Below, piece after piece: positions 38,743-47,439 of a DNA stretch of 64,000 nucleotides. A program made the translations under genes and the position numbers. Origin of the DNA: an uncultured Oscillospiraceae bacterium (GTDB lineage Bacteria > Bacillota > Clostridia > Oscillospirales > Oscillospiraceae); assembly GCA_944385365.1 (NCBI GenBank), contig CALWWW010000007.1, positions 40,337-104,336 on the forward strand, read 5' to 3'. The notes beneath the pieces were generated by a model. The model was not told the origin of the DNA and made no database searches. It saw nothing but the letters and a program-made list of their open reading frames with translations. How positions within the stretch are numbered: the stretch's first letter is position 1; each line of letters opens with the position of its first letter.

Positions 38743-40649
38743 ATGTGACGCTGGGGATTCTGGCCCAGGTGGACGGCGGCAAAACCACCCTGTCGGAACA
38801 GCTGCTGTACCGGGGCGGGGCGCTGCGGTCCGTGGGCCGGGTGGATGACGGCGGGGCCTGCATGGATTTTACCGCCGTGGAGCGGGCCAGGGGCATTACG
38901 GTGTTTTCGGCCCAGGCCGTGTTTTCCCACGGGAATAACCGGTATTTTCTCCTGGATACGCCGGGCCACGGCGACTTTTCGCCGGAAATGGAACGGTGTC
39001 TGGCGGCGCTGGACGCGGCGATTCTGGTGATTGGCGCGTCGCTGCCCATTCCGGCCCGGACGGAACGGCTGTGGCAGCTGTTGGAGCGGCGGAATATCCC
39101 CGTCCTCTGCTTCCTCAATAAAACCGACCTGGCCGGGGCCGACCCCGACGGCGTTTTGGAACAGTTGGGCCGGTGGAGCGACGGGTTCTGCGAGTTCAGC
39201 GGCGGACTGACCGACGAAGTGCGGGAGCAGGTGGTCATGACCGACGACGCCCTGTTGGAATCGTATCTGGAGGGGACGCTGGACGACGGCGCGTGTTGGG
39301 AAGCCGCCGGGCGGGCCTTCCGGGTGCGGCGTCTGTTTCCGGTGTACCGGGGCAGCGCCCTGAAAGGGGAGGGCATCGACGAACTGCTGGACGGTCTGGA
39401 CCGGCTGTGCCGGACGGACTACGACCCCGACGGCTCTTTGGAGCTGCTGGCCTATCAAATCCGGCGGGACAAGCAGGAGCGGGTTTGCTGCTGCAAGATT
39501 TTGTCGGGAACGCTGCGGCCCCGGCAGATGGTGAACGGCGAAAAGGTCCACCAGCTGCGCCGCCAGATGGGCGGCAAATGGGAACAGATTGCCGAAGCAC
39601 AGGCCGGGGAACTGGTGTCGGTGACGGGCCTTTCCGACCTGCGGGCCGGAGACCGGGCAGGGGAGACGCTGCTCCATCGGGAACCGGCGGCCCCGCCGCC
39701 GCTGCTGGTGGAGGTCCGGGCCGACGCGGTCCCCACCCGTCTTTTGGAGATATTCCGGCAGCTGGAGGACGAGGAGCCCACCCTGGCCGTCCGGTGGAAT
39801 GAGGGGCTCCATCAGCTCCATGTGGCCGTGGCCGGAGAGATGCAGCTGGACGTGCTGACCCAGACGGTCAAAGAGCGGTACGACCTGGACGTGACCTTTG
39901 GGGAACCGGCGGTGGCCTATCGGGAGACCATTGCAAAACCGGTCCGGGGCTGCGGCCACTTTGAACCCCTGCGCCATTACGCGGAGGTCCAGCTGCTGCT
40001 GGAGCCCAACCCCAGAGGGGCGGGCGTCACCTTTGAAAGCCGCTGTTCCACCGATGATCTGGCGCTGAACTGGCAGCGGCTCATTGAAACCCATGTGTTG
40101 GAAAAGGCACATGTGGGGGCCATGCTGGGCGCGCCCCTGACCGATGTCAATGTGGTGCTCCTGGGGGGCCGGGCCCACGATAAACACACCGAGGGCGGCG
40201 ATTTCCGGCAGGCTGTTTACCGGGCCATCCGCCACGGCCTGTTCCACGCGGAAAACCTCGTGTTGGAGCCCTGGTACCGGTTTACCATCCAGGCCGACCC
40301 GTCCACGGCGGCCAAACTGCAAACGGAGATTTCCCGCATGGGCGGCACCTGCGACCTGCCGGAGACGGTGGGCGCCTGGACGCGGCTGACGGGCCGATGC
40401 CCCGTGGCCCCCATGCTGCCGTTCAGCCGGGAGTTTGCCACGAAAACCCGCGGCGGCGGCAGCTTGCAGCTGGAGCCGGACGGTTATGAGGTCTGTCCCG
40501 ATGGGGAGGCTGTGGCCGCCGCTTCCGGATATGACCGGGAGCGGGATACGGAGAATCCCACCGATTCCATTTTTTGCAGCCACGGCGCGGGACATAGCGT
40601 ACCCTGGCAGGAAGCGGCAAACCATATGCACGTAACAGTCCGGGAATAA
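38739..40649 (+). CDS. EF-G/TetM-like translational GTPase
   Basis: A 636-residue GTPase related to ribosome-protection proteins (TetM/TetO) and EF-G. I start at GTG 38,739, which overlaps the acetyltransferase stop, six bases after GGAGGT. G motifs: G1 AQVDGGKTT (residues 9-17), where most family members have AHVDAGKTT; G2 ERARGITVF; G3 DTPGHGDF with the catalytic His; G4 NKTD. Domains III-V follow (LHVAVAGEMQLDVLTQ, ETIAKPVRGCGHFEPLRHYA). It is shorter and more divergent than classical Tet proteins, so resistance should not be assumed. Repeat A2 begins three bases after its stop. Confidence 0.8.
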   Translation: MNVTLGILAQVDGGKTTLSEQLLYRGGALRSVGRVDDGGACMDFTAVERARGITVFSAQAVFSHGNNRYFLLDTPGHGDFSPEMERCLAALDAAILVIGASLPIPARTERLWQLLERRNIPVLCFLNKTDLAGADPDGVLEQLGRWSDGFCEFSGGLTDEVREQVVMTDDALLESYLEGTLDDGACWEAAGRAFRVRRLFPVYRGSALKGEGIDELLDGLDRLCRTDYDPDGSLELLAYQIRRDKQERVCCCKILSGTLRPRQMVNGEKVHQLRRQMGGKWEQIAEAQAGELVSVTGLSDLRAGDRAGETLLHREPAAPPPLLVEVRADAVPTRLLEIFRQLEDEEPTLAVRWNEGLHQLHVAVAGEMQLDVLTQTVKERYDLDVTFGEPAVAYRETIAKPVRGCGHFEPLRHYAEVQLLLEPNPRGAGVTFESRCSTDDLALNWQRLIETHVLEKAHVGAMLGAPLTDVNVVLLGGRAHDKHTEGGDFRQAVYRAIRHGLFHAENLVLEPWYRFTIQADPSTAAKLQTEISRMGGTCDLPETVGAWTRLTGRCPVAPMLPFSREFATKTRGGGSLQLEPDGYEVCPDGEAVAAASGYDRERDTENPTDSIFCSHGAGHSVPWQEAANHMHVTVRE

Positions 40650-40651
40650 AA

Positions 40652-40882
40652 AGATAAAAGTTTTACTCGATTTTTTTCAAAAAATCGCGGGGTCCAGGGG
40701 CAGAGCCCCGGTCGCCCGTCGCAACGGGCGAAACACCCGCGCCGCGCACGGCGCGAAATTCCCGCTGGCCGCAGCCAGCGAAACACCCCAAGCGTCCATA
40801 GCGCCATCCGCAGATGGCGCAACCCCCGGCGAAGCCGAAGGCCGCCGTCCCCACCCCATCGCGGGTGGTGGACGGCGGCCTT
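40652..40882 (+). repeat. Modular hairpin repeat A, copy 2
   Basis: Same head as copy 1 (GATAAAAGTTTTACTCG, CGATTTTTTTC-AAAAAATCG, GGGGCAGAGCCCC). Body modules: GCCCGTCGCAACGGGC, GCGCCGCGCACGGCGC, GCTGGCCGCAGCCAGC, spacer AAGCGTCCATA, then GCCATCCGCAGATGGC and CGGCGAAGCCG. Tail: GGCCGCCGTCC / GGACGGCGGCC. Begins three bases after the GTPase stop, in the same direction. Confidence 0.9.
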
Positions 40883-41194
40883 ATGTCGTACCGTGCCCGA
40901 TGACGTACCCGCCCCACAAACCACGCGGGGCAGTCCGTCCATGTTCGTAGGGCGGCACCTGCGTGTGCCGCCGTGCCGTACCGGGTTACGTTGACCGGTG
41001 CATGGGGGCGAATGCGTAACCGTTTCGTAGGACGCGGCATCCTTGACGCGTCCATGGCGCATTCCGTCCGGGGCCGTCAAGGATGCCGGCCCCTACGTTG
41101 AGGATGGCCGATGGTGCATACCGGCGGCGGGACACATAGGTCCCGCCCTACGTTCCAAAAACGATGGTGCTGTGGAGTTCCTCGACAGTAACAT
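40883..41194. repeat. Second repeat family (C): four CGTAGG-flanked hairpins in mirror order
   Basis: No gene. Between A2 and A3 lie two units reading CGTAGG then a hairpin (GGCGGCAC-CTGC-GTGTGCCGCC from 40,946; GGACGCG..CGCGTCC near 41,029) and two reading hairpin then CCTACG in the opposite sense (GGGGCCG..CGGCCCC near 41,071; GGCGGGAC-ACATAG-GTCCCGCC near 41,125). GCATCCTTGACG in the second unit is the complement of CGTCAAGGATGC in the third. The whole is a symmetric, inverted composite. Confidence 0.75.
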
Positions 41195-41427
41195 AAGGCC
41201 GCCGTCCACCACCCGCTGACGGGGTGGGGACGGCGGCCTTCGGCTTTGCCGGAGAGTTGCGCCATCTGCGGATGGCGCTTTGAACGCTGGAGTGTTTCGC
41301 GCCGTGCGCGGCGCGGGGGTTTCGCCCGCTGCGGCGGGCGGGAATTTCGCTGGCTGCGGCCAGCGACCAGAGGCGCTGCCTCTGGACTCCGCGATTTTTT
41401 GAAAAAAATCGAGTAAAACTTTTATCT
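41195..41427 (-). repeat. Modular hairpin repeat A, copy 3 (reversed)
   Basis: Read on the - strand: head GATAAAAGTTTTACTCG and CGATTTTTTTC-AAAAAATCG, then AGAGGCAGCGCCTCT, with compensatory changes relative to the other copies. Body: GCTGGCCGCAGCCAGC, GCCCGCCGCAGCGGGC, GCGCCGCGCACGGCGC, spacer AGCGTTCAAA, GCCATCCGCAGATGGC, CGGCAAAGCCG. Tail: GGCCGCCGTCC..GGACGGCGGCC. It follows the GntR gene (- strand) by 26 bases, co-oriented with it. Confidence 0.9.
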
Positions 41428-41453
41428 TTTTTGCTTTTACGTTTGGGGATGGA

Positions 41454-42161
41454 TTAGCCGTCCTGGGCGGCTTCCTGCATCAGGGAAAGGCGGTAGACCC
41501 GTTCGCCGTTCTTGGTGTAATGGCTGTCCAGCACGCGGCAGGCTTCCTGCAAATCCCGCTTCTGAACAGCGGCCAGAATCTGCTCATGAGCCATAACCAG
41601 ATTGCCGCGGGTGGGATGGTCAATGCGGTCGGCAAACGGGGAGTGGTTGGCGTTGTGAATGGACAGGAACATGGCGCCGTTCAGGGGCGTCAGCAGTTCC
41701 CACATCTTCACCAGCCGGTCCATCTGACTGGCCAGGACAATCTGCCGGTGGAACCGGGTGTCGGCCATGATCTTGGGATACATGGGGTCCTGGTCGGAAA
41801 AGGACCGCATTTCCGCCAGGGCGTTTTCCATGATGAACAACCCCTCGTCGCTGATGGTACAGTTGCATTTTTCCAGGGCCATCTTTTCCAGATTGCCCCG
41901 GAGATAGAACACCTCGTAGGCGTCCCTGGGTGACAGCAGCGCCACGGTGCAGCCCCGGTTGGGCTGGTAGTCCACCAGCCCCTCCACCGCCAGCTGCTTC
42001 AAGGCGTCCCGGACGGGACCACGGCTGATGCCCAGCGTCTGGGCAATGTCTGTCTCCACCAGCTTCTCCTGGGCCCGGAGTTCGCCGTTGATGATCTGCT
42101 CCCGCAGATAGTGCAGCGCGATCTCCGCATAGCTGCAGGGGGCGTCGGCGGCTATCTTCAT
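41454..42161 (-). CDS. GntR family (FCD-type) transcriptional regulator
   Basis: A 235-residue regulator from ATG 42,161 (complement). The N-terminal winged helix reads SYAEIALHYLREQIINGELR, then LVETDIAQTLGISRGPVRDA and LKQLAVEGLVDYQPNRGCTV, the GntR/FadR pattern. The C-terminal all-helical FCD domain (EVFYLRGNLEKMALEKCN, DTRFHRQIVLASQMDRLVKM, HEQILAAVQKRDLQEACRVL) usually binds small organic acids through metal-coordinating Asp/His residues, some visible here (D..FH). It follows the DegT-like gene and is divergent from the second opp operon, which it probably controls through ATTGT/ACAAT sites. Confidence 0.88.
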   Translation of the reverse strand: MKIAADAPCSYAEIALHYLREQIINGELRAQEKLVETDIAQTLGISRGPVRDALKQLAVEGLVDYQPNRGCTVALLSPRDAYEVFYLRGNLEKMALEKCNCTISDEGLFIMENALAEMRSFSDQDPMYPKIMADTRFHRQIVLASQMDRLVKMWELLTPLNGAMFLSIHNANHSPFADRIDHPTRGNLVMAHEQILAAVQKRDLQEACRVLDSHYTKNGERVYRLSLMQEAAQDG

Positions 42162-42213
42162 ATCATCAGACCTTTCTCTATCGTTTTTTCTGTCTGTCGG
42201 ATGGTCGGGAGCC

Positions 42214-43251
42214 TCAGGCGCGGGACGCCTGCGCATAGGCCCCCAGGGCGTCGGTAATGCGTCCCATATCGGCGGGGGTATAGCGCTGGTCGCAGGGTAC
42301 GGCAACAATATGGTCGTAGATGTACGCCACGGTGTCGTGGCCCGTCAGGTCCACCACCTCGGCTTTGGGCCAATAGACGGTGGAGCGGATGTCGCGGTCT
42401 TTCAAAAATTCCTGCAGATGGGGCCGGTCGTCGGCATAGAGCACGAAGTGGCTGGGCACCGTACCCTCCGGAAGAGAAGAGAACACGGGGGAAAATCCCT
42501 GGGGCGTCTGGGGCATCCCGTCCAGCAGCGCCTGGAAATTCTCCCGGCGGCGGCGGGAAATGGTCTCCAGGTCCGCATAGCGCAGAATGTGCTCCGAGGT
42601 TTCGTCGCCGCTGTGGCAGTCGAACATTTGCCGCAGCAGCATTTCACCCTCCCAGAATACGTCGCCGTCGCCGGTCTCGATGGCCTTGCGCCGCAGCTCC
42701 AGATGGGTGGGGTCCACCGGCAGGCAGGGCACCGTAAAGGAGCCGCCGTACTTGATGGCAAAGCCGCCGCAGGGGACGCCCATCCATTTGCGGAAGCTGC
42801 CCGCCACATAGTCGCACAAGGGGTCGATGCCGTCGGCGGACAGAATGGAATGGGTGGCGTCTTCAAAGATGGTCACGCCCCGGTCTTTGCACCGGCGGAC
42901 AAAGTCGTGGTCATAGTTGGAAAAGCCATAGTAGCCGCAGAGGGACAAAACGCTGATCTCGTCCAGCACCGCCGGGTCAAACACACTGTGCAGCTGCCGG
43001 TCCACCTCGTAAAACCGCAGCTGGTACCCGGCTTTCAGAAAGGGAGCCAGCACCGTCTCACAGGTGTACATGGGGACGTACGCCACCTTCCGCGTGTCCC
43101 GCTGGGCCAGGTCCAGCAGGCAGCGGTAGATGCCGCAGCGGCCCGACATCATAAAAGACACGTCGCTGCCGGATGGACAAATTCTCGAAAAAAATCCATT
43201 AGCAGTAGAAAGTGCTAATTCGTTAGAAAAAATTCCTCCAATGGTGCCCAT
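42214..43251 (-). CDS. DegT/DnrJ/EryC1/StrS-like PLP-dependent enzyme
   Basis: A 345-residue protein of the type I PLP fold, close to the DegT sugar/amino-sugar aminotransferase family. It has SFMMSGRCGIYRCLLDLAQR at the substrate-side start, YVPMYTCETVLAPFLKAGYQ, DEISVLSLCGYYGFSNYDHD, TIFEDATHSILSADGID (the Asp of the PLP ring), and the Schiff-base lysine in AGSFRKWMGVPCGGFAI. It is shorter than typical DegT proteins (~370-400). No sugar-nucleotide genes are adjacent. It pairs with a GntR regulator, beside a peptide transporter and two hydrolases, so an amino-acid-derived substrate is as likely as a sugar. Confidence 0.7.
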   Translation of the reverse strand: MGTIGGIFSNELALSTANGFFSRICPSGSDVSFMMSGRCGIYRCLLDLAQRDTRKVAYVPMYTCETVLAPFLKAGYQLRFYEVDRQLHSVFDPAVLDEISVLSLCGYYGFSNYDHDFVRRCKDRGVTIFEDATHSILSADGIDPLCDYVAGSFRKWMGVPCGGFAIKYGGSFTVPCLPVDPTHLELRRKAIETGDGDVFWEGEMLLRQMFDCHSGDETSEHILRYADLETISRRRRENFQALLDGMPQTPQGFSPVFSSLPEGTVPSHFVLYADDRPHLQEFLKDRDIRSTVYWPKAEVVDLTGHDTVAYIYDHIVAVPCDQRYTPADMGRITDALGAYAQASRA

Positions 43252-43399
43252 AACTCTATACCTCGAATCTCACTGTTGATTTGTCAGAAAAAACCGTTCA
43301 AACACCGCATGAATGGGGGGATATTGGCCCGATTTATTCTACACCATTTATTATAATATGAAGTCGACGAAAAGGAAAGAGCGTTTTATAAAGAAATAT

Positions 43400-43433
43400 A
43401 TTGTTGACAATTTATTAAAAATTGTATTATAAT
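43400..43433 (+). promoter_or_regulatory. Promoter of the second opp operon with ATTGT/ACAAT sites
   Basis: -35 TTGACA (43,404-43,409), 18-bp spacer, -10 TATAAT (43,428-43,433). ATTGT-TG-ACAAT (43,400-43,411) overlaps the -35. ACAATTT-N5-AAATTGT (43,407-43,425) covers the spacer. Three half-sites in this arrangement suit a GntR/FCD repressor, and such a gene is adjacent. Confidence 0.75.
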
Positions 43434-43516
43434 TTCGACAACGTTGCAGGGCAGCAGGGGCCGGCCGCCTGTCCGAAACGAATCCCGATCAGAAGACATG
43501 GGAGGTTGTCCAAAAA

Positions 43517-44467
43517 ATGTTCAAGTACATCGTCAAGCGACTGCTGATGCTGATACCCGTCATCATCGGCGTCACGTTCATCGTGTTCTTTATTCTGAAC
43601 CTGTCCCCCGGCGATCCGGCGGCCATCATCCTTGGCGATCAGGCCACGGCGGAGGCCCTGGAGATGAAGCGGGAAGAGCTGGGTCTGAACGATCCGCTGC
43701 TGGTTCGGTACGTCGACTATATGGTCGGCCTGGCCCACGGTGATCTGGGCCTGTCCTACCGCAACAGCATTTCGGTTTGGGATCAGGTCATCGACCGCCT
43801 GCCCAATACGGCCCTGCTGGCGGCCTGCGGCATCCTGGTGGCGCTGGTCATCGGCATCCCAATCGGCATTATATCGGCACGAAAACAGTACTCCCTATTG
43901 GATAACATATCCATGGTGGGCGCGCTGGTGGGCGTGTCCATGCCCAACTTCTGGTCGGGCCTGCTGCTGGTTATGATTTTCTCGGTCCATTTGGGATGGC
44001 TGCCGTCCCAGGGCATGGGTTCCGGGTTCGGCCCCCTGGTCCTGAGCCTGATTCTGCCCTCCGTGACCCTGGGCATGAACTCGGCGGCCATGGTGGCCCG
44101 TATGACCCGGTCCTCCATGCTGGAGGTCATCCGGCAGGACTACATCTCCACGGCCCGGGCCAAAGGCGTCAGCGAGCGTGTCGTCACCTTCCAGCACATG
44201 CTCCGCAACGCCCTGATTCCCATTATCACTGCCGTGGGCCTGCAGTTCGGCAACCTGCTGGGCGGCGCCATGCTGGCCGAGACCGTCTTCTCCTGGCCGG
44301 GCCTGGGCCGTCTGATGGTGGAAAACATCAAGTCCAAGGATATCCCCATGGTCATGGGCTGCGTGGTGGTCATGGCCACCATGTTCACCCTGGTCAATCT
44401 GGTGGTGGATATCATCTACTCCTTTGTAGATCCCCGCATCAAATCGCAGTATAAGAAGGGACGGTGA
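43517..44467 (+). CDS. Second oligopeptide ABC transporter permease OppB-type
   Basis: A 316-residue membrane permease with GGAGGT upstream of ATG 43,517. It opens MFKYIVKRLLMLIPVIIGVT and has the B-type loop (EALEMKREELGLNDPLLVRY), the EAA-like segment YISTARAKGVSERVVTFQHM with LRNALIPIITAVG, and the B-type end FSWPGLGRLMVENIKSKDIP. It starts a five-gene operon identical in order to the first Opp system but on the + strand. Sequence differs clearly from OppB at 19,340, so this is a paralogous system, not a recent duplicate. Confidence 0.9.
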   Translation: MFKYIVKRLLMLIPVIIGVTFIVFFILNLSPGDPAAIILGDQATAEALEMKREELGLNDPLLVRYVDYMVGLAHGDLGLSYRNSISVWDQVIDRLPNTALLAACGILVALVIGIPIGIISARKQYSLLDNISMVGALVGVSMPNFWSGLLLVMIFSVHLGWLPSQGMGSGFGPLVLSLILPSVTLGMNSAAMVARMTRSSMLEVIRQDYISTARAKGVSERVVTFQHMLRNALIPIITAVGLQFGNLLGGAMLAETVFSWPGLGRLMVENIKSKDIPMVMGCVVVMATMFTLVNLVVDIIYSFVDPRIKSQYKKGR

Positions 44468-44473
44468 TCAGCC

Positions 44474-45364
44474 ATGGAAAAGACCAAAACCAACACCCAA
44501 CGCTCTCTGTGGCAGGACGCCTGGAGACGCTTCCGCAAGAACCGCACGGCCATGGCCGGTCTGATTTTCCTGTGTCTGCTGGTCCTTATCGCCGTCGCCA
44601 CCGTGGTCATCGATGTGGTGACCCAGAAGGAGTTTTACAACACCTACGTCACCAGCCAGAACCTGGTGGAACGCCTGAAAGGCCCCAGCCTGGAGCACCC
44701 CTTCGGCCAGGATGAGTACGGCCGCGATATCCTCATGCGTATGCTGTGGGGCGTCCGCTACTCCCTGTTCATGGGCGGCATCGCCATTATCTTTTCCCTG
44801 ATCGTCGGCGGCGCCCTGGGCGCCCTGGCCGGTTACTACGGCAAGGTCATCGACACGGTGCTCATGCGCTTTATGGACATTCTGCTGGCCATTCCCTCCA
44901 TGCTGCTGGCCACGGCCATCGTGGCCGCCCTGGGCACCAGCCTGGTCAACGTCCTCATTGCCATCGGCATCGCCTATATCCCCACCTTCGCCCGGACGGT
45001 CCGCGCCTCGGTGCTGACGGTGAAGGACCAGGAGTTCATCGAAGCGGCCCGTTCCATCGGCTGCAACGACCGGGAGATCATCTTCAAATACATTGTCCCC
45101 AACGCCATGGCGCCCATCATCGTGCAGGCCACCCTGGGTCTGGCCGGCGCCATCCTCTCCATTGCCGGTCTGTCCTTCCTGGGCCTGGGCATCCAGCCGC
45201 CCACGCCGGAGTGGGGCGCCATGCTGTCCAACGCCCGGAACTACTTCCGCGACGCCTGGCATGTGACCGTCATCCCCGGCCTCGGCATCATGCTGACCAT
45301 TCTCTCCCTGAACCTCATGGGTGACGGTCTGCGCGACGCCCTGGACCCCCGCATGAAGAACTGA
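44474..45364 (+). CDS. Second oligopeptide ABC transporter permease OppC-type
   Basis: A 296-residue permease from ATG 44,474, six bases after the previous stop. TM1 is AGLIFLCLLVLIAVATVVID. The extracytoplasmic C-type segment includes EHPFGQDEYGRDILMRMLWG, which is the OppC/DppC hallmark (FGTDExGRDxxSR). The EAA-like motif is FIEAARSIGCNDREIIFKYI, followed by VPNAMAPIIVQATLGLAGA, and the end is GDGLRDALDPRMKN. It should form the channel with the preceding permease. Confidence 0.9.
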   Translation: MEKTKTNTQRSLWQDAWRRFRKNRTAMAGLIFLCLLVLIAVATVVIDVVTQKEFYNTYVTSQNLVERLKGPSLEHPFGQDEYGRDILMRMLWGVRYSLFMGGIAIIFSLIVGGALGALAGYYGKVIDTVLMRFMDILLAIPSMLLATAIVAALGTSLVNVLIAIGIAYIPTFARTVRASVLTVKDQEFIEAARSIGCNDREIIFKYIVPNAMAPIIVQATLGLAGAILSIAGLSFLGLGIQPPTPEWGAMLSNARNYFRDAWHVTVIPGLGIMLTILSLNLMGDGLRDALDPRMKN

Positions 45365-45396
45365 GCACCCTTTGGAGACTAAGAGGAGGTACCGAT

Positions 45397-46374
45397 ATGT
45401 CGGATATCTTATTGGATATTAGAGACCTGAGCATCATCTATGCGACGGATGACGGCGTCACCGAGGCCCTCAACGGCGCCTGTTTACAGCTGCGCAAGGG
45501 CGAGTCCCTGGGTCTGGTGGGCGAGACCGGCGCGGGCAAAACGACCCTGGCCCGCGGCATTATGCGTCTGATTCCCAATCCCCCCGGAAAAATCGTTTCC
45601 GGTCAGGTGTTTTACGACGGCCGCGACATTATGGAGCTGTCGGAAAAGGAGATGTGCGCCCTCCGCGGCCGTCAGATCTCCATGATCTTCCAGGACCCCA
45701 TGACATCCCTGAACCCGGTTATGACTGTGGGCGAGCAGATTCGGGAGGTCATCATCACCCACCATCCCAACCTGTCCAAGGCGGAGAGCCGCAAGCAGGC
45801 CGAGGAGATGCTGGAAATGGTGGGCATTGTGGCCAGCCGCTACGACGACTATCCCCACCAGTTTTCCGGCGGCATGAAGCAGCGCGTGGTCATCGCCATC
45901 GCATTGGCCTGCAACCCCCAGCTGCTCATTGCCGACGAGCCCACCACGGCCCTGGACGTGACCATCCAGGCCCAGGTCCTGGAGATGATCCACGGCCTGA
46001 AGGTCAAAAACAACACGGCCATGCTGCTGATTACCCACGATCTGGGCGTTGTGGCCCAGAACTGCGACACCGTGGCCATCATTTACGCCGGTGAAATCGT
46101 GGAATATGGCACCTTGCAGCAGGTGTATAAGAACATTCTGCACCCCTACACCGAGGGCCTGTTCGGCTCCGTGCCCCGTCTGGAGACCAACAGCAAGCGT
46201 CTGGCCGCCATCGACGGCATGATGCCCGACCCCACGGCGCTGCCCAAGGGCTGCAAGTTCGCCGAGCGCTGCAAGTACGCCACCGACCGGTGCCGTGCGG
46301 AGCTGCCGGACATGTACGAGCTGGAGGACGGCCACAAGGTGCGCTGCTTCCGGTATGAGAAGGAGGCGCAGTGA
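45397..46374 (+). CDS. Second oligopeptide ABC transporter ATP-binding protein OppD-type
   Basis: A 325-residue ATPase with AGGAGGT upstream. Walker A is GETGAGKTT (42-50), the Q-loop region is [20 protein letters not shown], the signature is FSGGMKQRVVIAIAL and Walker B is [12 protein letters not shown]. The C-terminal oligopeptide extension has CKFAERCKYATDRC. This is the D-type subunit of the second system. It ends one base before the OppF-type gene starts. Confidence 0.92.
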   Translation: MSDILLDIRDLSIIYATDDGVTEALNGACLQLRKGESLGLVGETGAGKTTLARGIMRLIPNPPGKIVSGQVFYDGRDIMELSEKEMCALRGRQISMIFQDPMTSLNPVMTVGEQIREVIITHHPNLSKAESRKQAEEMLEMVGIVASRYDDYPHQFSGGMKQRVVIAIALACNPQLLIADEPTTALDVTIQAQVLEMIHGLKVKNNTAMLLITHDLGVVAQNCDTVAIIYAGEIVEYGTLQQVYKNILHPYTEGLFGSVPRLETNSKRLAAIDGMMPDPTALPKGCKFAERCKYATDRCRAELPDMYELEDGHKVRCFRYEKEAQ

Positions 46375-46375
46375 T

Positions 46376-47353
46376 ATGGCGGGAACCACCAATGAAATCC
46401 TGCGGGTGGAGCACTTAAAGAAATACTTCCCGGTGCCCAACGGCATGCTCCACGCCGTGGACGATATCAGCTTCACCCTGGAACGGGGCAAGACGTTGGG
46501 CGTTGTGGGCGAGTCCGGCTGCGGCAAGTCCACCATGGGCCGCGCCATCCTGCGGCTCCATGAGCCCACCTCCGGCTCCGTGGTCTTCGACGGCCAGGAC
46601 GTGGTGGCCATGAACAAGGCCCAGCTGAAGGCGCTGCGCCGCGACATGCAGATTGTCTTCCAGGACCCCTTCGCGTCCCTGAATCCCCGTATGACTGTGG
46701 GCGAGGCCATCGCGGCCCCGCTGCTGGTGCAGAAGCTGTATGAGCGCAAGGACAAGGACGGCATCCAGAAGCGGGTCCGGGAGATCATGGACATGGTGGG
46801 TCTGGCCCCGCGCCTCATCAACACCTATCCCCATGAGCTGGACGGCGGCCGCCGCCAGCGTATCGGCATCGCCCGTGCATTGGCCCTGAAACCCAAGTTC
46901 ATCGTCTGCGACGAGCCGGTTTCGGCCCTGGACGTGTCCATTCAGGCGCAGATTCTGAATCTGATGCAGGATTTGCAGGACAATCTGGGATTGACCTATC
47001 TGTTTGTCACCCACGACCTGTCGGTGGTCAAATACATCTCCGACGACATTCTGGTCATGTATCTGGGCCAGATGGTGGAGAAGGCCCCGGCCGATAAGCT
47101 GTTCAGCAAGCCCATGCACCCCTATACCCAGGCGCTGCTGTCGGCCATCCCCATTCCGGACCCGGACAAGCCCATGAACCGCATCACCATGAAGGGCGAG
47201 ATCACCTCGCCGGTGAACCCCGGCACCGGCTGCCGCTTTGCCAAGCGCTGCCCCTATGCCACCGAAGCCTGCACCAGCCAGGACATGGTCCTGACGGAGC
47301 CGGAAGCGGACCATTTCGTCACCTGCCTGCGGGTGCAGCGGGGCGAAATCTAA
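46376..47353 (+). CDS. Second oligopeptide ABC transporter ATP-binding protein OppF-type
   Basis: A 325-residue ATPase from ATG 46,376. Walker A is GESGCGKST (45-53), the Q-loop region is [20 protein letters not shown] and Walker B is [12 protein letters not shown]. The ABC signature is unusual: LDGGRRQRI instead of LSGGQRQRI, so the serine is aspartate. The partner subunit keeps a normal signature, a pattern seen in asymmetric ABC pairs. The C-terminal cysteine cluster is CRFAKRCPYATEAC. Operon position and extension identify it as OppF-type. Confidence 0.9.
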   Translation: MAGTTNEILRVEHLKKYFPVPNGMLHAVDDISFTLERGKTLGVVGESGCGKSTMGRAILRLHEPTSGSVVFDGQDVVAMNKAQLKALRRDMQIVFQDPFASLNPRMTVGEAIAAPLLVQKLYERKDKDGIQKRVREIMDMVGLAPRLINTYPHELDGGRRQRIGIARALALKPKFIVCDEPVSALDVSIQAQILNLMQDLQDNLGLTYLFVTHDLSVVKYISDDILVMYLGQMVEKAPADKLFSKPMHPYTQALLSAIPIPDPDKPMNRITMKGEITSPVNPGTGCRFAKRCPYATEACTSQDMVLTEPEADHFVTCLRVQRGEI

Positions 47354-47439
47354 CCTTTTGTCATTGTCGCGTGATTGCAGCGCGATTGTGAACCCGGCCC
47401 GCAAGGGCCACGACAAACTGCATTTTAGGAGGAAAGAAC

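Noticed and set aside
38739-40649. Annotation as a tetracycline resistance gene
   Set aside because: The sequence is divergent and shorter than TetM-type proteins, with a changed G1 motif. Resistance cannot be claimed without phylogeny or testing.
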